64,000 bases of DNA from Galeopsis tetrahit (Eukaryota; Streptophyta; Magnoliopsida; Lamiales; Lamiaceae): assembly GCA_963675135.1 (NCBI GenBank), contig OY776128.1:2108001-2172000 (forward strand), in the 5' to 3' direction. Below are positions 47,149 to 58,911 of this stretch, piece after piece; within the stretch, counting starts at the first letter, position 1, and every line of letters starts with the position of its first letter. The notes under the pieces are model-generated. The model was not told the origin of the DNA. It did not search any database and saw nothing but the letters and a program-made list of their open reading frames with translations. The position numbers and the translations under genes are program-made.

Positions 47149-48137
47149 AATTAATTAGGCAAATGTGATGAAGGCCAATTAATTGAGAAGAGGAATTTTA
47201 TAGATAACAAACCAAAATTAGGTTGCATATTTGACCAAAATTATTTCGTTGAATTTTGACCAAAATTAAGCATGTTAATTAGGCTAAAATTTTGAATTGA
47301 CTCGTGTATCTAATTGTCAACTTTATCTAAGGTTAGGTAAAGTCTTATATACATTTTGCGTGCATGTATGCACTTGTTCCATTTAATCGACACAATTAAA
47401 ATTCTACAGATAAAGAGGGTTAATATATTTACTGAAAAGTGTATTTAGTTTACTGAGAAGTGCACATTCATAATATTACACTGTAGTACTACTTATGAAA
47501 AGTGTGTGTAAATTTTTATTGAAAAAGTGCACAGGTAAAATTACTCACTAAAATATATGCTAGCACTTTTCAAATAGTAATAATATATACTACATTTTTT
47601 AATAAATAATAGTAGCACTTTTCAGTAATTTATTTTTGTATTGCCGCAAAAAAAATAAAAAAAAATTATGCATTTCAATTTATTACACTTTAGTGTAAGA
47701 ACTTTTAAGCCATCATATTAAATAATATCAAAAACTTGAAAATGAAAAAAGGGATGAGACATTTTAATCATATATTTACATTTTTTTTTTTCGACACCAA
47801 TCATATATTTACATGAATAATCATATCATAGTTCATAGAAATTAATTTAATTAACAAGATAAATAACAAAAGAAATTAGAAAAGTATAATAATCCATCAT
47901 TTTCCTCCAATTTTTTAAAGAATTTTCCCCCTTATATATTTGACAGTGTCCCTATCCCTTACCTAATTAATAATTGATAATTAACTCAAATGTCTCTTGT
48001 TCTAGATGTATATGAATTAATCAAATTTGTTCTAGATTAATTTTCATTCTATTAACATATTATTTTATCTTTTCTATTCACATTACTTATACTGCACCCA
48101 TTATTTTATCATATTTCATGTTATACACATGATCTAT
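47149..48137. other. Non-coding DNA between copies 8 and 9
   Basis: 5' flank of copy 8. I see no gene and no clear TATA box. A TTTACTGAAAAGTGTA motif is repeated around 47430-47640, related to that at 43490-43550. Confidence 0.5.
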
Positions 48138-48150
48138 TATTTTATCGGTG

Positions 48151-48268
48151 ACAAAGTGGGATAGCTCAAGTTGTTAGAGCACCACTACCTAGGCCTTAGG
48201 TCCTGGGTTCGAGTCATGGGGAGGGGAAAAAAAGAATGAGTATTTAACTTCCATAAAAAAAAAAAATA
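48151..48268 (+). mobile_element. tRNA-derived SINE, family 1, copy d
   Basis: A-box region TAGCTCAAGTTG, B-box GGTTCGAGTC and an A-rich tail. The 13-bp target duplication TATTTTATCGGTG is at 48138-48150 and 48269-48281. Empty sites exist in the duplicate flanks at about 53283 and 63333. Confidence 0.93.
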
Positions 48269-48432
48269 TATTTTATCGGTGTATATCCTAATCATAACAC
48301 CAAAAATAAAAGGAAAAGATACATGTATATAGTAATCATAACACCAAAAATAAAAGGAAAAGATACAGTAGAACAGAAGGAGTATATAAAACCAAAATGA
48401 AGCCATTTAGTAATCAAACACACATTTTCTAA

Positions 48433-48721
48433 GTGCATGTTTGTTTTGGGATGGAAAATCCGGATTTGGGATTTCGAAACTCCACCTCCGTTACAGTTTG
48501 AGATTTTGATTCAGAATTTCAAAATCCCACCCTATAACACTATAAAAGTCAACTCTATAAATACCTATAAACCCTATATAAATACCTATAATCCTATACT
48601 ATAAAGTTAAATCTTACCCTACATAAATCTCAAAACAAACATAAAACATAAAAAGCATTATGATTTTGAAATCCACTAGATTTTGAAATCCGGATTTCAA
48701 AATCCCAAAACAAACATGCCC
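48433..48721. mobile_element. Harbinger-type MITE downstream of dirigent copy 9
   Basis: Inverted ends GTGCATGTTTGTTTTGGGAT and the complement of GGGCATGTTTGTTTTGGGAT, with TAA duplications at 48430-48432 and 48722-48724. Uninterrupted sites occur in the flanks of copies 10 and 11 (about 53395 and 63448), so the insertion is younger than the duplication. Confidence 0.9.
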
Positions 48722-48780
48722 TAAGAGATCATTATTTTAATCTCATAATATATGTCATATATCTCTTAAAATTCACTAAA

Positions 48781-49347
48781 TTATTTTTTGTTAAATAATC
48801 CAGCAAATTCGTGATCTACAACAATATATAAATTATACTCAAATACAGCGCAATTTGCAATAGTATTATTAGAGTAAGTACTGGAAATAGAATAGCCTCG
48901 TGCCCAACGAAAAGCACCCGTACCACCAACGATGGGAAGCTCCCGATTGCAACTTTGTGTTATGGGATTTCGTCCCACAATACATATCGTACTCCCTTTG
49001 TACTTCCCACTTGTAAAATATATGTTGAGGCTCATGGTGAAGGCTTGTACTTCCCGATCCGACAAAACCATAAGCCCCTGAGACCGACCCAACTTCTTTG
49101 AATTTGGATCAGGCTTAGCGGTTAAAATGTTGTCCATAACTCTAACTTGTCCAAACAAGGCAAGTGATTTAGATGTGATTTTGGACTCTGCAACCATAAA
49201 CACATTTTCTTTCGACCCGCTCATTACATCATGAAGGTAAAAACGAAACTTAATTATTTTTGCATTGCCTTTGGAAAGGCTTTGGACATTAGCTATGAGA
49301 ATTAATGAGCAAGTAGCAAGCATAACAAGTATGTGACATTTCGTCAT
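48781..49347 (-). CDS. Dirigent protein, group II, copy 9 (intact)
   Basis: Single exon, 188 aa. Signal peptide about residues 1-23 (LVMLATCSLILIANVQS), dirigent domain about 32-180. Motifs are IKFRFYLHDVMSG (32-44), AESKITSKSLALFGQVRV (53-70), SKKLGRSQGLMVL (83-95), FTMSLNIYFTSGKYKGSTI (103-121), ELPIVGGTGAFRWARGYS (136-153) and a group-specific C-terminal extension VVDHEFAGLFNKK. Compared with group I it has a longer N-proximal loop and an acidic C-terminal tail. A secreted guide of phenoxy-radical coupling is the family role; this protein's product is unknown. It differs from copies 10 and 11 at many positions (for example GSKENVFM for GPNENAFV), with no disabling change. A TATA box lies 48 bp upstream of the ATG. 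Confidence 0.94.
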   Translation of the reverse strand: MTKCHILVMLATCSLILIANVQSLSKGNAKIIKFRFYLHDVMSGSKENVFMVAESKITSKSLALFGQVRVMDNILTAKPDPNSKKLGRSQGLMVLSDREVQAFTMSLNIYFTSGKYKGSTICIVGRNPITQSCNRELPIVGGTGAFRWARGYSISSTYSNNTIANCAVFEYNLYIVVDHEFAGLFNKK

Positions 49348-49394
49348 TTTTTTTAAATGTAGTTTGGATTGAAATTGAATACGAACAATGGTGT

Positions 49395-49401
49395 ATTTAT
49401 A
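49395..49401 (-). promoter_or_regulatory. TATA box of dirigent copy 9
   Basis: TATAAAT followed by ACACCATTG on the minus strand, 48 bp before the ATG. The same TATAAATACACCAT block precedes copy 10 and, degenerated, the pseudogene at 20785. Confidence 0.7.
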
Positions 49402-49409
49402 AAAAAAAA

Positions 49410-51164
49410 AAAAAAAAATACTAACTTAATTAATTATGTAACTATTCCCTACCAAAAAAACAGCTAACTTAATTATGCAACTACTCCCTACCAGCTACGG
49501 AACCAAAAAATTTCGGTAGGACCCGATTGACGTTACTATAAAAATAAAATAATATGTATTTATTAGAATTTTTTATAATAAAATTGTCAATATATTTCAT
49601 TTCTTTACATTGAATTGAATAAGTTGACTTTCATTATGGTTGGCCAAATCATCAATTTTAGTCCATATATATTTTTCACTTTTAATCAATTAATCTAGCA
49701 CATATTTTTCTACTTAACCAAATTATACCTATATTTTTCATTTTTTCTCAAATCTAGCACATACTTTTTTTCTTAACAAAATTATCCTCATATTTTTTTT
49801 TCATCAAATTTAGCACATACTTCTTTTCTAATTATCCAATTTATACGCATACTTTTTTTATAAACATAATCAAATTAATTAATTAATAAATATACCTTAC
49901 TTTATAAAAAAAAATCTAAAATTATATACTATTCCCTCCATCGATCCATTAAATATAGTCTCGTTGAGGTGGAACACATGATTTAAGAAAAAAATAGATA
50001 AAGTAAGAGTATTGTGTGATCCATTGTGAGTGTATGAGACTACATTTTATGGACATAGAATATAAAGTAAATAAAATTACATTTAGTTGACGGATGGAGT
50101 ATATTTAATCTAAAAAATATAAAATTATTTAAAGAACCTCAAAGCATTATTTAAAAATATAAAAAAAGTATACATTTTTTTCAAAAAAAAAAAAATTAAT
50201 ATGTTTGTAGATCTCTTTTCAATTCAATAGTTTTAGATAATTTCAAATTCTCAATTATTTTTAAAATTTTAAATTTGTAGATTTTAAATTGGTTTTTTTA
50301 ATTTAAACATATTTAAGATATTCTTTTTATTTTTAATTATTAGATAATTTTTACATTTTTTTTAATAATTAAATATGTGCTAAAATTGGTAAAACATAAA
50401 AAGTATGAGCTACATTTAATTAAAAAATGAAAAGTATGGGTACAAAAGAAAAATTAAGTGCTACATTTGATAAAAGAAAAGTAGGTGTATAATTTAATTA
50501 AAAAAAATATGTGTTAGATTTAATAAAAAGTGAAAATTATAGACTAAAATTTACTATTTTTCCATTATATTTTGTAAGAAGTTTTGACTCAAAATAAAGC
50601 TAAACAAATAAAAAATTCCTAAAAATATTAATGTAAACAATTTATTAAGGAATTAAAAAAAAAACCCAAGCATAATTATAACTTATAAGCTAAACACACT
50701 ACTCGCTCGAAAAGTTTTGCTCTTCATCTCTCACAAGAATTCCCTCCCCATAACATTTGGGGTTTTCTTAGGATAGTATTCAGTATCGTCTAAACTATCA
50801 ATAGTTTGAATGTCGAATTGCATTGCATCGTGTCGCCCTAACTTGATACATGTCGTCTATTTTTAATATTTTTAAATAATTTTTTAAATTTTATTTTATT
50901 ATGTATTATTTTACCCTTCATTGAAATTAGAAATAATACTAATATTAATATTAAAATTACGGGAATGATATAGTGTCCACATAGCATTATCATATCAACT
51001 TTTTTTTAATATTTTATTTATTTTATTTTATGTTTATCAAATATTCTCCATATAAATAGGAATAAAACGTAGTATCTATTTAATAATAAAATATATTCAC
51101 TATTAAAAAAATTATATTTAATTTAATTTATATGTTTCATAAATATTATTGTTAATCATATCTT
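49410..51164. other. Non-coding AT-rich DNA
   Basis: No gene. A MITE-like unit with AGTCTCGTTGAGGTGG ends sits near 49930-50100. Degenerate repeats of TAGCACATAxTTTTTxTxxTTAA fill 49640-49870, with inverted counterparts at 50370-50540, suggesting an old foldback element. Confidence 0.5.
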
Positions 51165-51169
51165 GACCA

Positions 51170-52490
51170 CAGTTATTTACACCCCCAGTTTTGTTGACTT
51201 CACCCCACAAATTATAAAAACAATTGACCACAGTTATTTACACCCACAATAATTATTATTTTTTAAAAAATTACATCTAAAATTACTATAACACACTTCT
51301 ATTAATTTACAAAAAAATAATACAATCAATCATAATTTATATATAAAAAATTGGCCACGGTTATTTACAACCCACTTTTGTTGACTTCACCCCCAAAATT
51401 ATTTTTTAAAAACAATTACACCTAAAATTATTATTGTGCCCTTATATTAATTTAAACAAAATATAATACAATCAATCCTAATTTATATATGCAATTTCTT
51501 ATACACACTCGCGTGTATATACACTCTTCAATTTGATTAAAAGTTTGAGTCTAATTTAATTTTTTCATTGCAGAAAATTAATGGGTCGCACAATTCTAAT
51601 GAAAGGCAATGATTATATGCACACACAATACGGTTTGGAATGCGACGGAAGGAGGAGGAAACGACAGGGGCTTGAGACGTAGCCATGGACGGCGGCGGCT
51701 TGGGACACAACCTTGGACGGACGGTGAGACCTGTACTAACAGCGAAGCAGACGCGCGTGAAATCGGCGAAACAAATGCGGCGGCGATGAACGGGACTATA
51801 ACGGCGAGACTTTGTGCTGTAAAGAAGAAAGGTTGTGGCAGCGAGGCTTTGAGTAGCGACCGACGAGGCTGAGAGAGGAGTGAGTGTCTCAAGTGGCGTA
51901 TTTTGTTTTTCACGCTATATGGTTTGAGAGAATTATGGTTATGTAGGAGAAGGGTATCTTCGGTCTTTCGCTAAAATATAATGTGTGCGTATAATTGACT
52001 ATTGATTACTGATTATTGTTCGTGGTATTACTGATAATTATTTTTTTGTATTATTCAATATAATTAGATGTGTGAAATTATTTGTTATTGTATGAAATGT
52101 TACTGACTAATATTAATGGTATTATTGATTATTATTTGTAATATTACTAATAATTATTTTTTGTATTACTAAATATAATAAAACGTGTGTAATTATTTGT
52201 TATTGTATAAGATATTACTGATTACTATTAATGGTATTACTGATTACTATTTATGATATTACTAGTTATTACTTATTGTATTACCGACTATAATAAAATC
52301 ATACCTATAATATTATTTTGTATTAAAATTTAAAAAAATACACATAAAAAATGGAAATTAAAGGCAGGAAAATAAACAAAAAAGGAAAAGGAAAAAAAAA
52401 CGAAGAAATTTAAAGTTTGGAATAAAAACTGAAAATAGAAAAAGTTGAGGAGAAAGAAAAAAAAAATCGAAATTTATATATGGCTAATTT

Positions 52491-52525
<35 letters not shown>

Positions 52526-52885
52526 AAATTGTGTTTTACGATTTTTTTTTTCTAAAAATATGGGTGACTTGGTGGTGAATCGACGGTAACTCGGCAATGA
52601 CTCGACTGCAGATTGTAAATATACAAATTAAGGTTGATTTTATTATCTTTTGTGTAAATTAATAAAGGGATAATATATTCTTTTAAATGTAATTATTTTT
52701 TAAAAAATATTTTGGGGTGAACTCATAAAATGAGGGGTGCAGATAACTGTGGTAAAAAAATAATTTTGGGGTGAACTCATAAAATGAGTGGGTGTAGATA
52801 ACCGCGATAAAAAAAATATATTCAAAGGTGAAGCGGGTGCAGATAATTGGTGGTAAAAAAATAATTTTTGGGGTGAACTCACCCT
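51170..52885. mobile_element. Unclassified element with multiple inverted end repeats and a GC-rich core
   Basis: The left side has three copies of a CCACAGTTATTTACACCC...CTTCACCCC block (about 51170, 51217, 51354). The right side has inverted copies at about 52711, 52760 and 52815 (TTGGGGTGAACTCA...GATAACTGTGG). The core at 51630-51880 is GC-rich with ORF-length open frames on both strands but no recognisable domain. AT-rich TATTACTGATTA repeats follow (52000-52290). It resembles a non-autonomous DNA transposon with tandemised ends; the class is unknown. Confidence 0.55.
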
Positions 52886-53469
52886 AAAAACATATACTCC
52901 AATAAATTTAAAATTAGATTATTATTTCTTAAAACTCAAAAATATAATTTTGGGACACATTAATGATATGAGAATTAAAATAAAGATTATATATTATCAA
53001 TTATTTTTTTTATTAATTATGTGAAGATAAATTTGTAATTTTATAATTATTTATTTAAAATTATTAATTTAATTTAAAAGTGCGATAGAACGACAAAAAA
53101 TGATAATAAATGCAATGCAAGGCAATGGCCTTTGCAACACCAAGTGCAACAGGTAGCAGATCATCAAATATAAACCATTAAATTTCAGATCTGATGGCTC
53201 AAATTAATGAACTATTGATAGTCCAAGGCGACATCTACACCTATTATTTTATCATACTTCATATTATACACATGATCTATTATTTTATCGATGTATATCC
53301 TAATCATAACACCAAAAATAAAAGGGTAAGATACAATGGAACTAAAGGAGTATATAAAATCAAAACGAAGCCACTCAGTAATCAAACACACATTTCCCAA
53401 GAGATCTTTATTTTAATTTTATAATAATATATGTCATAAATCTCTTAAAATTCACTAAATTATTTTTCG
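52886..53469. other. 3' flank of dirigent copy 10
   Basis: No gene. 53240-53469 is homologous to 48115-48780 (minus its SINE and MITE) and to 63308-63516. Confidence 0.7.
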
Positions 53470-54027
53470 TTAAAATAATCCAGCAAATTCGTGATCTATA
53501 ACAACATACAAAGTATACTCCAATACAGCGTAATTTGCAATAGTATCATTAGAGTAAGTACTGGAAATAGAAAAGCCTCGTGCCCAACGAAAAGCACCCG
53601 TACCACCAACGATCGAAAGCTCCCGATTGCTACTTTGTGTTACGGGATTTCGTCCCACAATACATATCGTACTCTCTTTGTACTTTCCACTTGTAAAATA
53701 TATATTGAGGCTCATGGTGAAGGCCTGTACTTCCCTGCCCGACAAAACCACGAGCCCCTGAGACCGACCCACCTTCTCTGAATTGGGATCGGGTTCAGCG
53801 GTTAAAAGGTTATCTGTAACCCTAACTTGTCCAAACATAGTGGGTGATGTAGACGTGATTTTCGACTCTGCAACAACAAACGCATTTTCATTCGGCCCGC
53901 TCAATATATCATGAAGGTAAAAACGAAACTTAGTTATTTTTGCATTGCCTTTGGAAAGGCTTTGGACATTAGCTATGAGGACAAATGAGCAAGTAGTAAG
54001 CATGACAAGTATCTGAAATTTCGTCAT
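53470..54027 (-). CDS. Dirigent protein, group II, copy 10 (intact)
   Basis: Single exon, 185 aa. Signal peptide about 1-23 (LVMLTTCSFVLIANVQS), dirigent domain about 32-180. Motifs are TKFRFYLHDILSGPNENAF (32-50), AESKITSTSPTMFGQVRV (53-70), PDPNSEKVGRSQGLVVLS (79-96), FTMSLNIYFTSGKYKESTI (103-121), ELSIVGGTGAFRWARGFS (136-153) and a C-terminal VIDHEFAGLF. It is very close to copy 11 at the right edge, and the shared flanks indicate a recent duplication. Gly is replaced by Glu in the normally invariant YKGST, which could affect a turn. A TATA box (54075-54081) lies 48 bp upstream. Family role as for the other copies; the specific product is unknown. Confidence 0.94.
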   Translation of the reverse strand: MTKFQILVMLTTCSFVLIANVQSLSKGNAKITKFRFYLHDILSGPNENAFVVAESKITSTSPTMFGQVRVTDNLLTAEPDPNSEKVGRSQGLVVLSGREVQAFTMSLNIYFTSGKYKESTICIVGRNPVTQSSNRELSIVGGTGAFRWARGFSISSTYSNDTIANYAVLEYTLYVVIDHEFAGLF

Positions 54028-54074
54028 TTTTTAAACTTGCCAAATGTAGTTGGATTGCGAACAATTGATGGTGT

Positions 54075-54081
54075 ATTTATA
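54075..54081 (-). promoter_or_regulatory. TATA box of dirigent copy 10
   Basis: TATAAAT with ACACCATCAAT downstream on the minus strand, 48 bp before the ATG; the same layout as copy 9. Confidence 0.7.
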
Positions 54082-55090
54082 AATAAATAAATAAACGAGT
54101 GATCACACTAGGGTTTGCTGTAGCTACAGTTAGCTAATTTAATTATGTACCTACTCCCTCCCCACAAAATTATTGCCACCTACTTTAATCTTTAATAACG
54201 GGTGAAGTTTTGTAAATTTTTATATATAAAATAAAGAAAATAATTGAATAAAGTGGGTGTGAACTCAAAAAATAATCATGACAATAAAAGATAGATCACA
54301 TAAAAAAAAAAAAAACTATATAAGTTCATAGGTTATGCACACGATCAGGGATGACACTTTCTTTGGATTAAGTCGAACTCAACACTCACGATTGACACTT
54401 TTATGAGCATCAATCCCTCTATTCCTTGGCGTCTGCAAGGCCTTTGGAGCCAAATTCATTCTCTTACACATGACATGCACATCAAATACCCACACATCTT
54501 CAGAGAGACTAACCAGGCGATGAATGTTGTGGCCAAGACTGACTTTGATGGTGTCTAGAGAGGCTATCCCAAATTTTTTACTTTCATTTATACATAATGA
54601 TTTATATATGGAGTACTACTTAATCCAAAAATAATGATATTGTGCATAAATATGTATGAATATTGTAAAGTAGAATTTATATATAAAATATTTCATTTTT
54701 TTTTGGGTGTATAAACTTTTGTAATAGTAAGTTGGGTCTTTCTATCGTCAGGAAGAGCATTCGCACTTCCTGACGACAGGTGACCAATCAGAAATTAACA
54801 TCTCATAAATCTTCGTCATAGAGTAATGAAGCTTCGCAAAATAATTAAATAATTATTATTTTAAAAAAATATATAAAAGTACTAAAATGCCCTTACAATA
54901 TTTTTAATTAAACACCTCTTTAATAAATTACTTAATAATGATATATATATTCTTATTAACAATAACATAAATGAGGGTTTCTTATCTCCCAAAAAACATG
55001 AACAAATGAAAAGAAAATAAAAATTTCCCAGGAACCGATCCTTATGCAAATGTTCTCATCTTTCATTTCAACTCATAGGTGTTTAGGGTA

Positions 55091-55300
55091 TGGAGCCAGA
55101 ACTGCACGAGATTCGCTTGATTTAGCGTTTCACATGTCACACATTCTTGAAAGTGGTTTGGATCGTCACACTCTTTCGATTCTCATTGCGCTTTGTGAAA
55201 TGGGTATCAATCCAGAATCATTGGCCACTGTTGTTAAGGAGGTTCGCAGATAATCGCCGCCTTCTTCTTCCCAAGAAACAGTTGCACCGCTTCCCTAATC
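55091..55300 (+). pseudogene. MOZART1 / GIP1 (gamma-tubulin complex) gene fragment in Pack-MULE
   Basis: The frame reads ARTARDSLDLAFHMSHILES, then GLDRHTLSILIALCEMGINP and ESLATVVKEVRR. This matches most of the small plant MOZART1/GIP1 protein, which recruits gamma-tubulin complexes to microtubule nucleation sites. Two lesions are apparent. The likely ATG at about 55091 is out of frame with the body by one base. A TAA follows EVRR at 55251-55253, where related proteins continue with Glu, and SPPSSSQETVAPLP follows in the same frame. An in-frame upstream Met at 55044 would add an unrelated N-terminus. Captured and probably non-functional. Confidence 0.85.
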
Positions 55301-55954
55301 AGATTCGTAAAGGGCAGCCAACAGATTGTTCTGATGAAGGAGATGATTCAAAGCAAAGGTTGCTGGTGTCTCTTGATACATTTGTATGTAGCAATAGGGT
55401 AAGAACTAAAAGCGAAATTCGTGCTTCAGACATTTTCAACTCTTTATATTCATATATGGTGTTTGCAATTATTGTTAGATCTGCAATCATCTTCAAGAAA
55501 ATTGTATATATCTGTTTTTTTATTTGTTACATATTGGGAGTTGAGTTCTCATGTAATTTGATAATTCTATTCTTAAGGTTTGTGTTCTTTACACTGTTTT
55601 ATGCTAATATCTACATCACAGCCTTGTAGGCAAGCCGTAAGCCATAATGCAATCTTTAAAACAAATCAATTTTATGTCATTTCAACGTCATATAAATTGT
55701 TAATCACTTTTTAGATTTCGCAAGTGTCTAAATTTTTAGCTTTCTTTTTCTGATGTCAAGATAGATGGATACATATCCCAGAATTTCAAAGATAAGTAGT
55801 CATGAACGTGGAGCTCTTAGTGTCTTTTTTTGATGTCAAGATAGATGGTTCCCCTAGGTGCATACAGACTTGGTTTTATTGATTGTATATATTTTGTGCA
55901 ATATACATCTTAGTGTCTTTTATTTACATTTTAGTGTTTTAACATTGAACTCTC

Positions 55955-56690
55955 TTTATCGTGGTGGGGAGACGTGGTAAAAGCAACCGGGACAAGGGAA
56001 GGGAGTAGAGGATGGCTGTGGGAAGGGGTTGATAGAGTTTTAGAAAATGGAAGGAATACAATATTCTGGGAATGCAGTGGGCAGGGTTCTTAGGAGCAGG
56101 TTTTATAAATTAATGATTATATTGTCTAAATCTCGATAAAATGAAAAATGTAGGGGAGTGGAGGGATGATGGTTAGGAGTGGAAGTGGAGATGGAGAAGA
56201 GAGTTAAGGGATAGAGATTTAGAAATATTGAACAATATGCTTTCTGTGATTAATTAACAGGTGCACTTAGAGGAGAAATCAAGAAGACCAATGGCGATGG
56301 AAATTTGAACCGGATGGCAAATTCTCGACCAAAGGAGCATATGAGTGGCTACAAAGCAGGAACATGACAAGAGCAGAAATGGCAGCAGATCACAAGGCTT
56401 TAAAGGCAACCTGGAACAAGTATACACCTCAAAGTGGAGATACACGCTTGGAGGTCAATACTAAAGAAGTTACCGACAAAGAATGCCCTTCAAAGACGAG
56501 GAGCACTGGATTCAAACACAGATACAAACTGCACTTTCTGTGGAGACAACTCAGAATCAGTCAACCATGTACTGTGCACATGCTCATTTTTTTACCAATT
56601 ATGGATGGATATATGTAAATGGTTAGGTGTTGTGACTGTAATATTGGCTTGTCTGATTTGTACTGCTTTCTTTTTTTTAATAGGTTAGCT
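55955..56690 (+). pseudogene. LINE reverse-transcriptase C-terminal fragment (zf-RVT)
   Basis: Broken frames on the plus strand read WWGDVVKATGTREGS, then ENGRNTIFWE, EWRDDG-EWKWRWRRELRD, QWRWKFEPDGKFSTKGAYEW and HAWRSILKKLPTKNALQRRG. The end CTFCGDNSESVNHVLCTCSF shows the Cys/His zinc-binding motif found near the end of plant L1-type ORF2. Frameshifts (for example at about 56434) and stops make it non-coding. It is 5'-truncated, as usual for LINEs, and lies inside the Pack-MULE. Confidence 0.85.
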
Positions 56691-57250
56691 GGGTTTTTTT
56701 TTATTGGTTTTATTGTTGTTATAATAAAGACACGTATAATTTTTTACTGATTTTTTTTTCCTGTCTTACTGATTTATACTTGTTTATTTACTGGATTTTA
56801 GGCTGATTTATTCTTGTTTATTTACTGGGTTTTAGGCTGATTTCATAGGTTTAATAATTTTTATTTTTCAATAATTGTTTACTGGTGTTTTTGTTAAAAA
56901 TAATTTTATTTTTATTGATGACTTGCTGATTTTTGGATGTCATGTTAAATTAAAACTCAATAAAATAAGCAAAACAAGAACATTTCTATTTCCAAAACCA
57001 AACACTTAAAAAAGGGAGGAACACTGAGGTTGAGATCAATTTCTTGCTGGCCGTGTGAAAAACGAATGTCATGTGATATCAAAATGTCAACAAAACACAA
57101 ATTTTATAATTAAAATACCCACTAGTATAGAGAGTCTAAGAACAATAAAATCAATGCTCAACACAACTGCTGATTTAACCTCTCCACAATACAGTAGAGT
57201 TAGAAGAAATGGGATGAAGAAAAATAAGCATCAGACACAAAATTTGATAT

Positions 57251-57512
57251 TTAGACAATGGCATTTGCAGCACTAGCAATCCTAGGCCACATATCAGCAC
57301 ACTCATTTCAATGGGACCAGTGATTGCAGAGACTTTCATTTCACCCTTAGGATTGACAATGACACCAGCATTATCTTCGAAGTACATGAATACTCTTTCC
57401 TTTCGGCGCCACGTCTTCCTCTGGTGGACGATGACGGTCGGCATAACATTCTTACGAAGATCAGGCTTACCCTTCTTCACAGTGGCCATGACCATGTCAC
57501 CGACGATGACAC
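57251..57512 (-). pseudogene. Ribosomal protein uL14 (60S L23) fragment in Pack-MULE
   Basis: The minus strand encodes VGDMVMATVKKGKPDLRK, VMPTVIVHQRK, WRRKERVFMYFEDNAGVIVN, PKGEMKVSAITGPI, then a one-base frameshift (about 57308-57312) into ECADMWPRIASAANAIV and a stop. This is the C-terminal two thirds of cytosolic uL14, a core protein of the large ribosomal subunit. The N-terminal part is absent upstream. Changes at conserved sites (VIVHQRK, KERVFM) also indicate relaxed constraint. A captured, decayed fragment. Confidence 0.9.
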
Positions 57513-58431
57513 CTACATTATGCATCCTTTCTCTTATACTATGAAGATAAATAACTGCAATCGCAAATATGAATGTTGAGTATTAACACGAAAAATCATT
57601 CAATAAAAACGTAAATACAATATTCTTGAAAACACAAAGCACTAACCTGTCGAACTTGCATCAATTGGTAGAAGCAATGCTCCTAACGCTCATATTAATT
57701 CCTCCAAATTCTTTCGATTTCTGATATCCACCAACTCCTGTGTATCCTCACTCCACCCACCAACCAATGTATAACTAGAATATAAATCAACCAAAATAGG
57801 ACAGCTCACTATATCTAATCTGCAAGAGTGCAAACAGAAATAAACACAACAATTTGCTCAAAACCCATTAGTATGAAATGTTTTCTTTAAATGTACAATG
57901 TCATCATACACTGCATAACTGACTCAACACAGAATATAGTTCTTTGAGAAGTCCTAAGTTAGAAATACATTGGTATAAACTAAATGGATGCAACACAAGA
58001 ACGTATAATAATATGCAAAATTATATTGAATAACTTTCAATAGAAAATCCCAAGGCATGATGAAATTGTTCAACACAATTATATAGAAATATGACACAAC
58101 CTATTTGTTGTTACAAGAACCACAATGGTAAAAATATCAATACCAATCAGTAATTAACAAAAATAACTGTGTATGAGACAGAGAGTCTTTACAGAACTCT
58201 AGATCTTAGCCATAGAAACTAAGAAATGAAGAATTAGACAATAAAAAATTCAATGTAATTTCATAAAAAGGTACACGTCGTATAGGGAAAAATACAGATC
58301 AAAAGGCCCAATATGTACTTCTTAACACAATTCATCTAAAACTAACATATTCCCTGCAAAACCTAAACATCTGGGCACAAGAGTACTAATCCCTTGTACG
58401 GACGAAAAAAAAATAGTATGAAAACCAACAA

Positions 58432-58911
58432 TTAGCAACAATTAAAGATGATACAGAGCTTAAAACACAGAACATGAGTATTGTCAATCATTTCGAATAA
58501 ATTAACGAGAAGAAGAAATAATTTGTCAATACCAGAATTAGCATCCCCCTCAGCAGCAGCAGGAGTATCGTCATTAGATTCCTCAACGGAATTAGCAAGT
58601 GCAGCAAGGTCCTCCACCTCCAAATTGAATATATCTGCGAAGGTCCCCTCCATCTTCATCATCCTAGTCTCAAAACTGATTTTAAAATTTTCAAAATTCT
58701 CATCAGCTTCAACCTTTTGACGCTTCAGAGCGTCTCTCTTCCGCCTCAAAAGCGCAATTTGAGGTTTCTCCTTTGAAGTGCGCGCCCCCATTTTCAACAT
58801 TTCCTCTTCCCCTCGATCTCCACCTTCCTCCTGGAATAAAAAGAACGAATTCACATCTTGGCCGCAAATTTGAAATTTCTCCTTTGAACATCTCTTTCTT
58901 TCCCTCTTCAT
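58432..58911 (-). CDS. Unrecognised charged, helix-rich ORF in Pack-MULE
   Basis: An open frame of 159 codons. From an internal Met at about 58791 (MGARTSKEKPQIALLRRKRD) the sequence is highly charged with a heptad-like ALLRRKRDALKRQKVEADEN region. It continues into FADIFNLEVEDLAALANSVE and an acidic SNDDTPAAAEGDANSG. A potential donor GTATTG follows the latter, so the true exon may end near 58530. It may be a captured exon of a host coiled-coil protein or a chance ORF. I do not recognise the family. Confidence 0.4.
   Translation of the reverse strand: MKRERKRCSKEKFQICGQDVNSFFLFQEEGGDRGEEEMLKMGARTSKEKPQIALLRRKRDALKRQKVEADENFENFKISFETRMMKMEGTFADIFNLEVEDLAALANSVEESNDDTPAAAEGDANSGIDKLFLLLVNLFEMIDNTHVLCFKLCIIFNCC

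Noticed and set aside
51596..51913. Open frames of 87-105 codons on both strands
   Set aside because: The frames exist because the patch is GC-rich. Neither shows a recognisable domain and they overlap antiparallel inside a repeat-bounded element.
53491..53781. Plus-strand frames antisense to group II dirigent genes (also at 20807, 23684 and 63538)
   Set aside because: They mirror the dirigent coding sequence in the opposite frame and are conserved only because the dirigent genes are.
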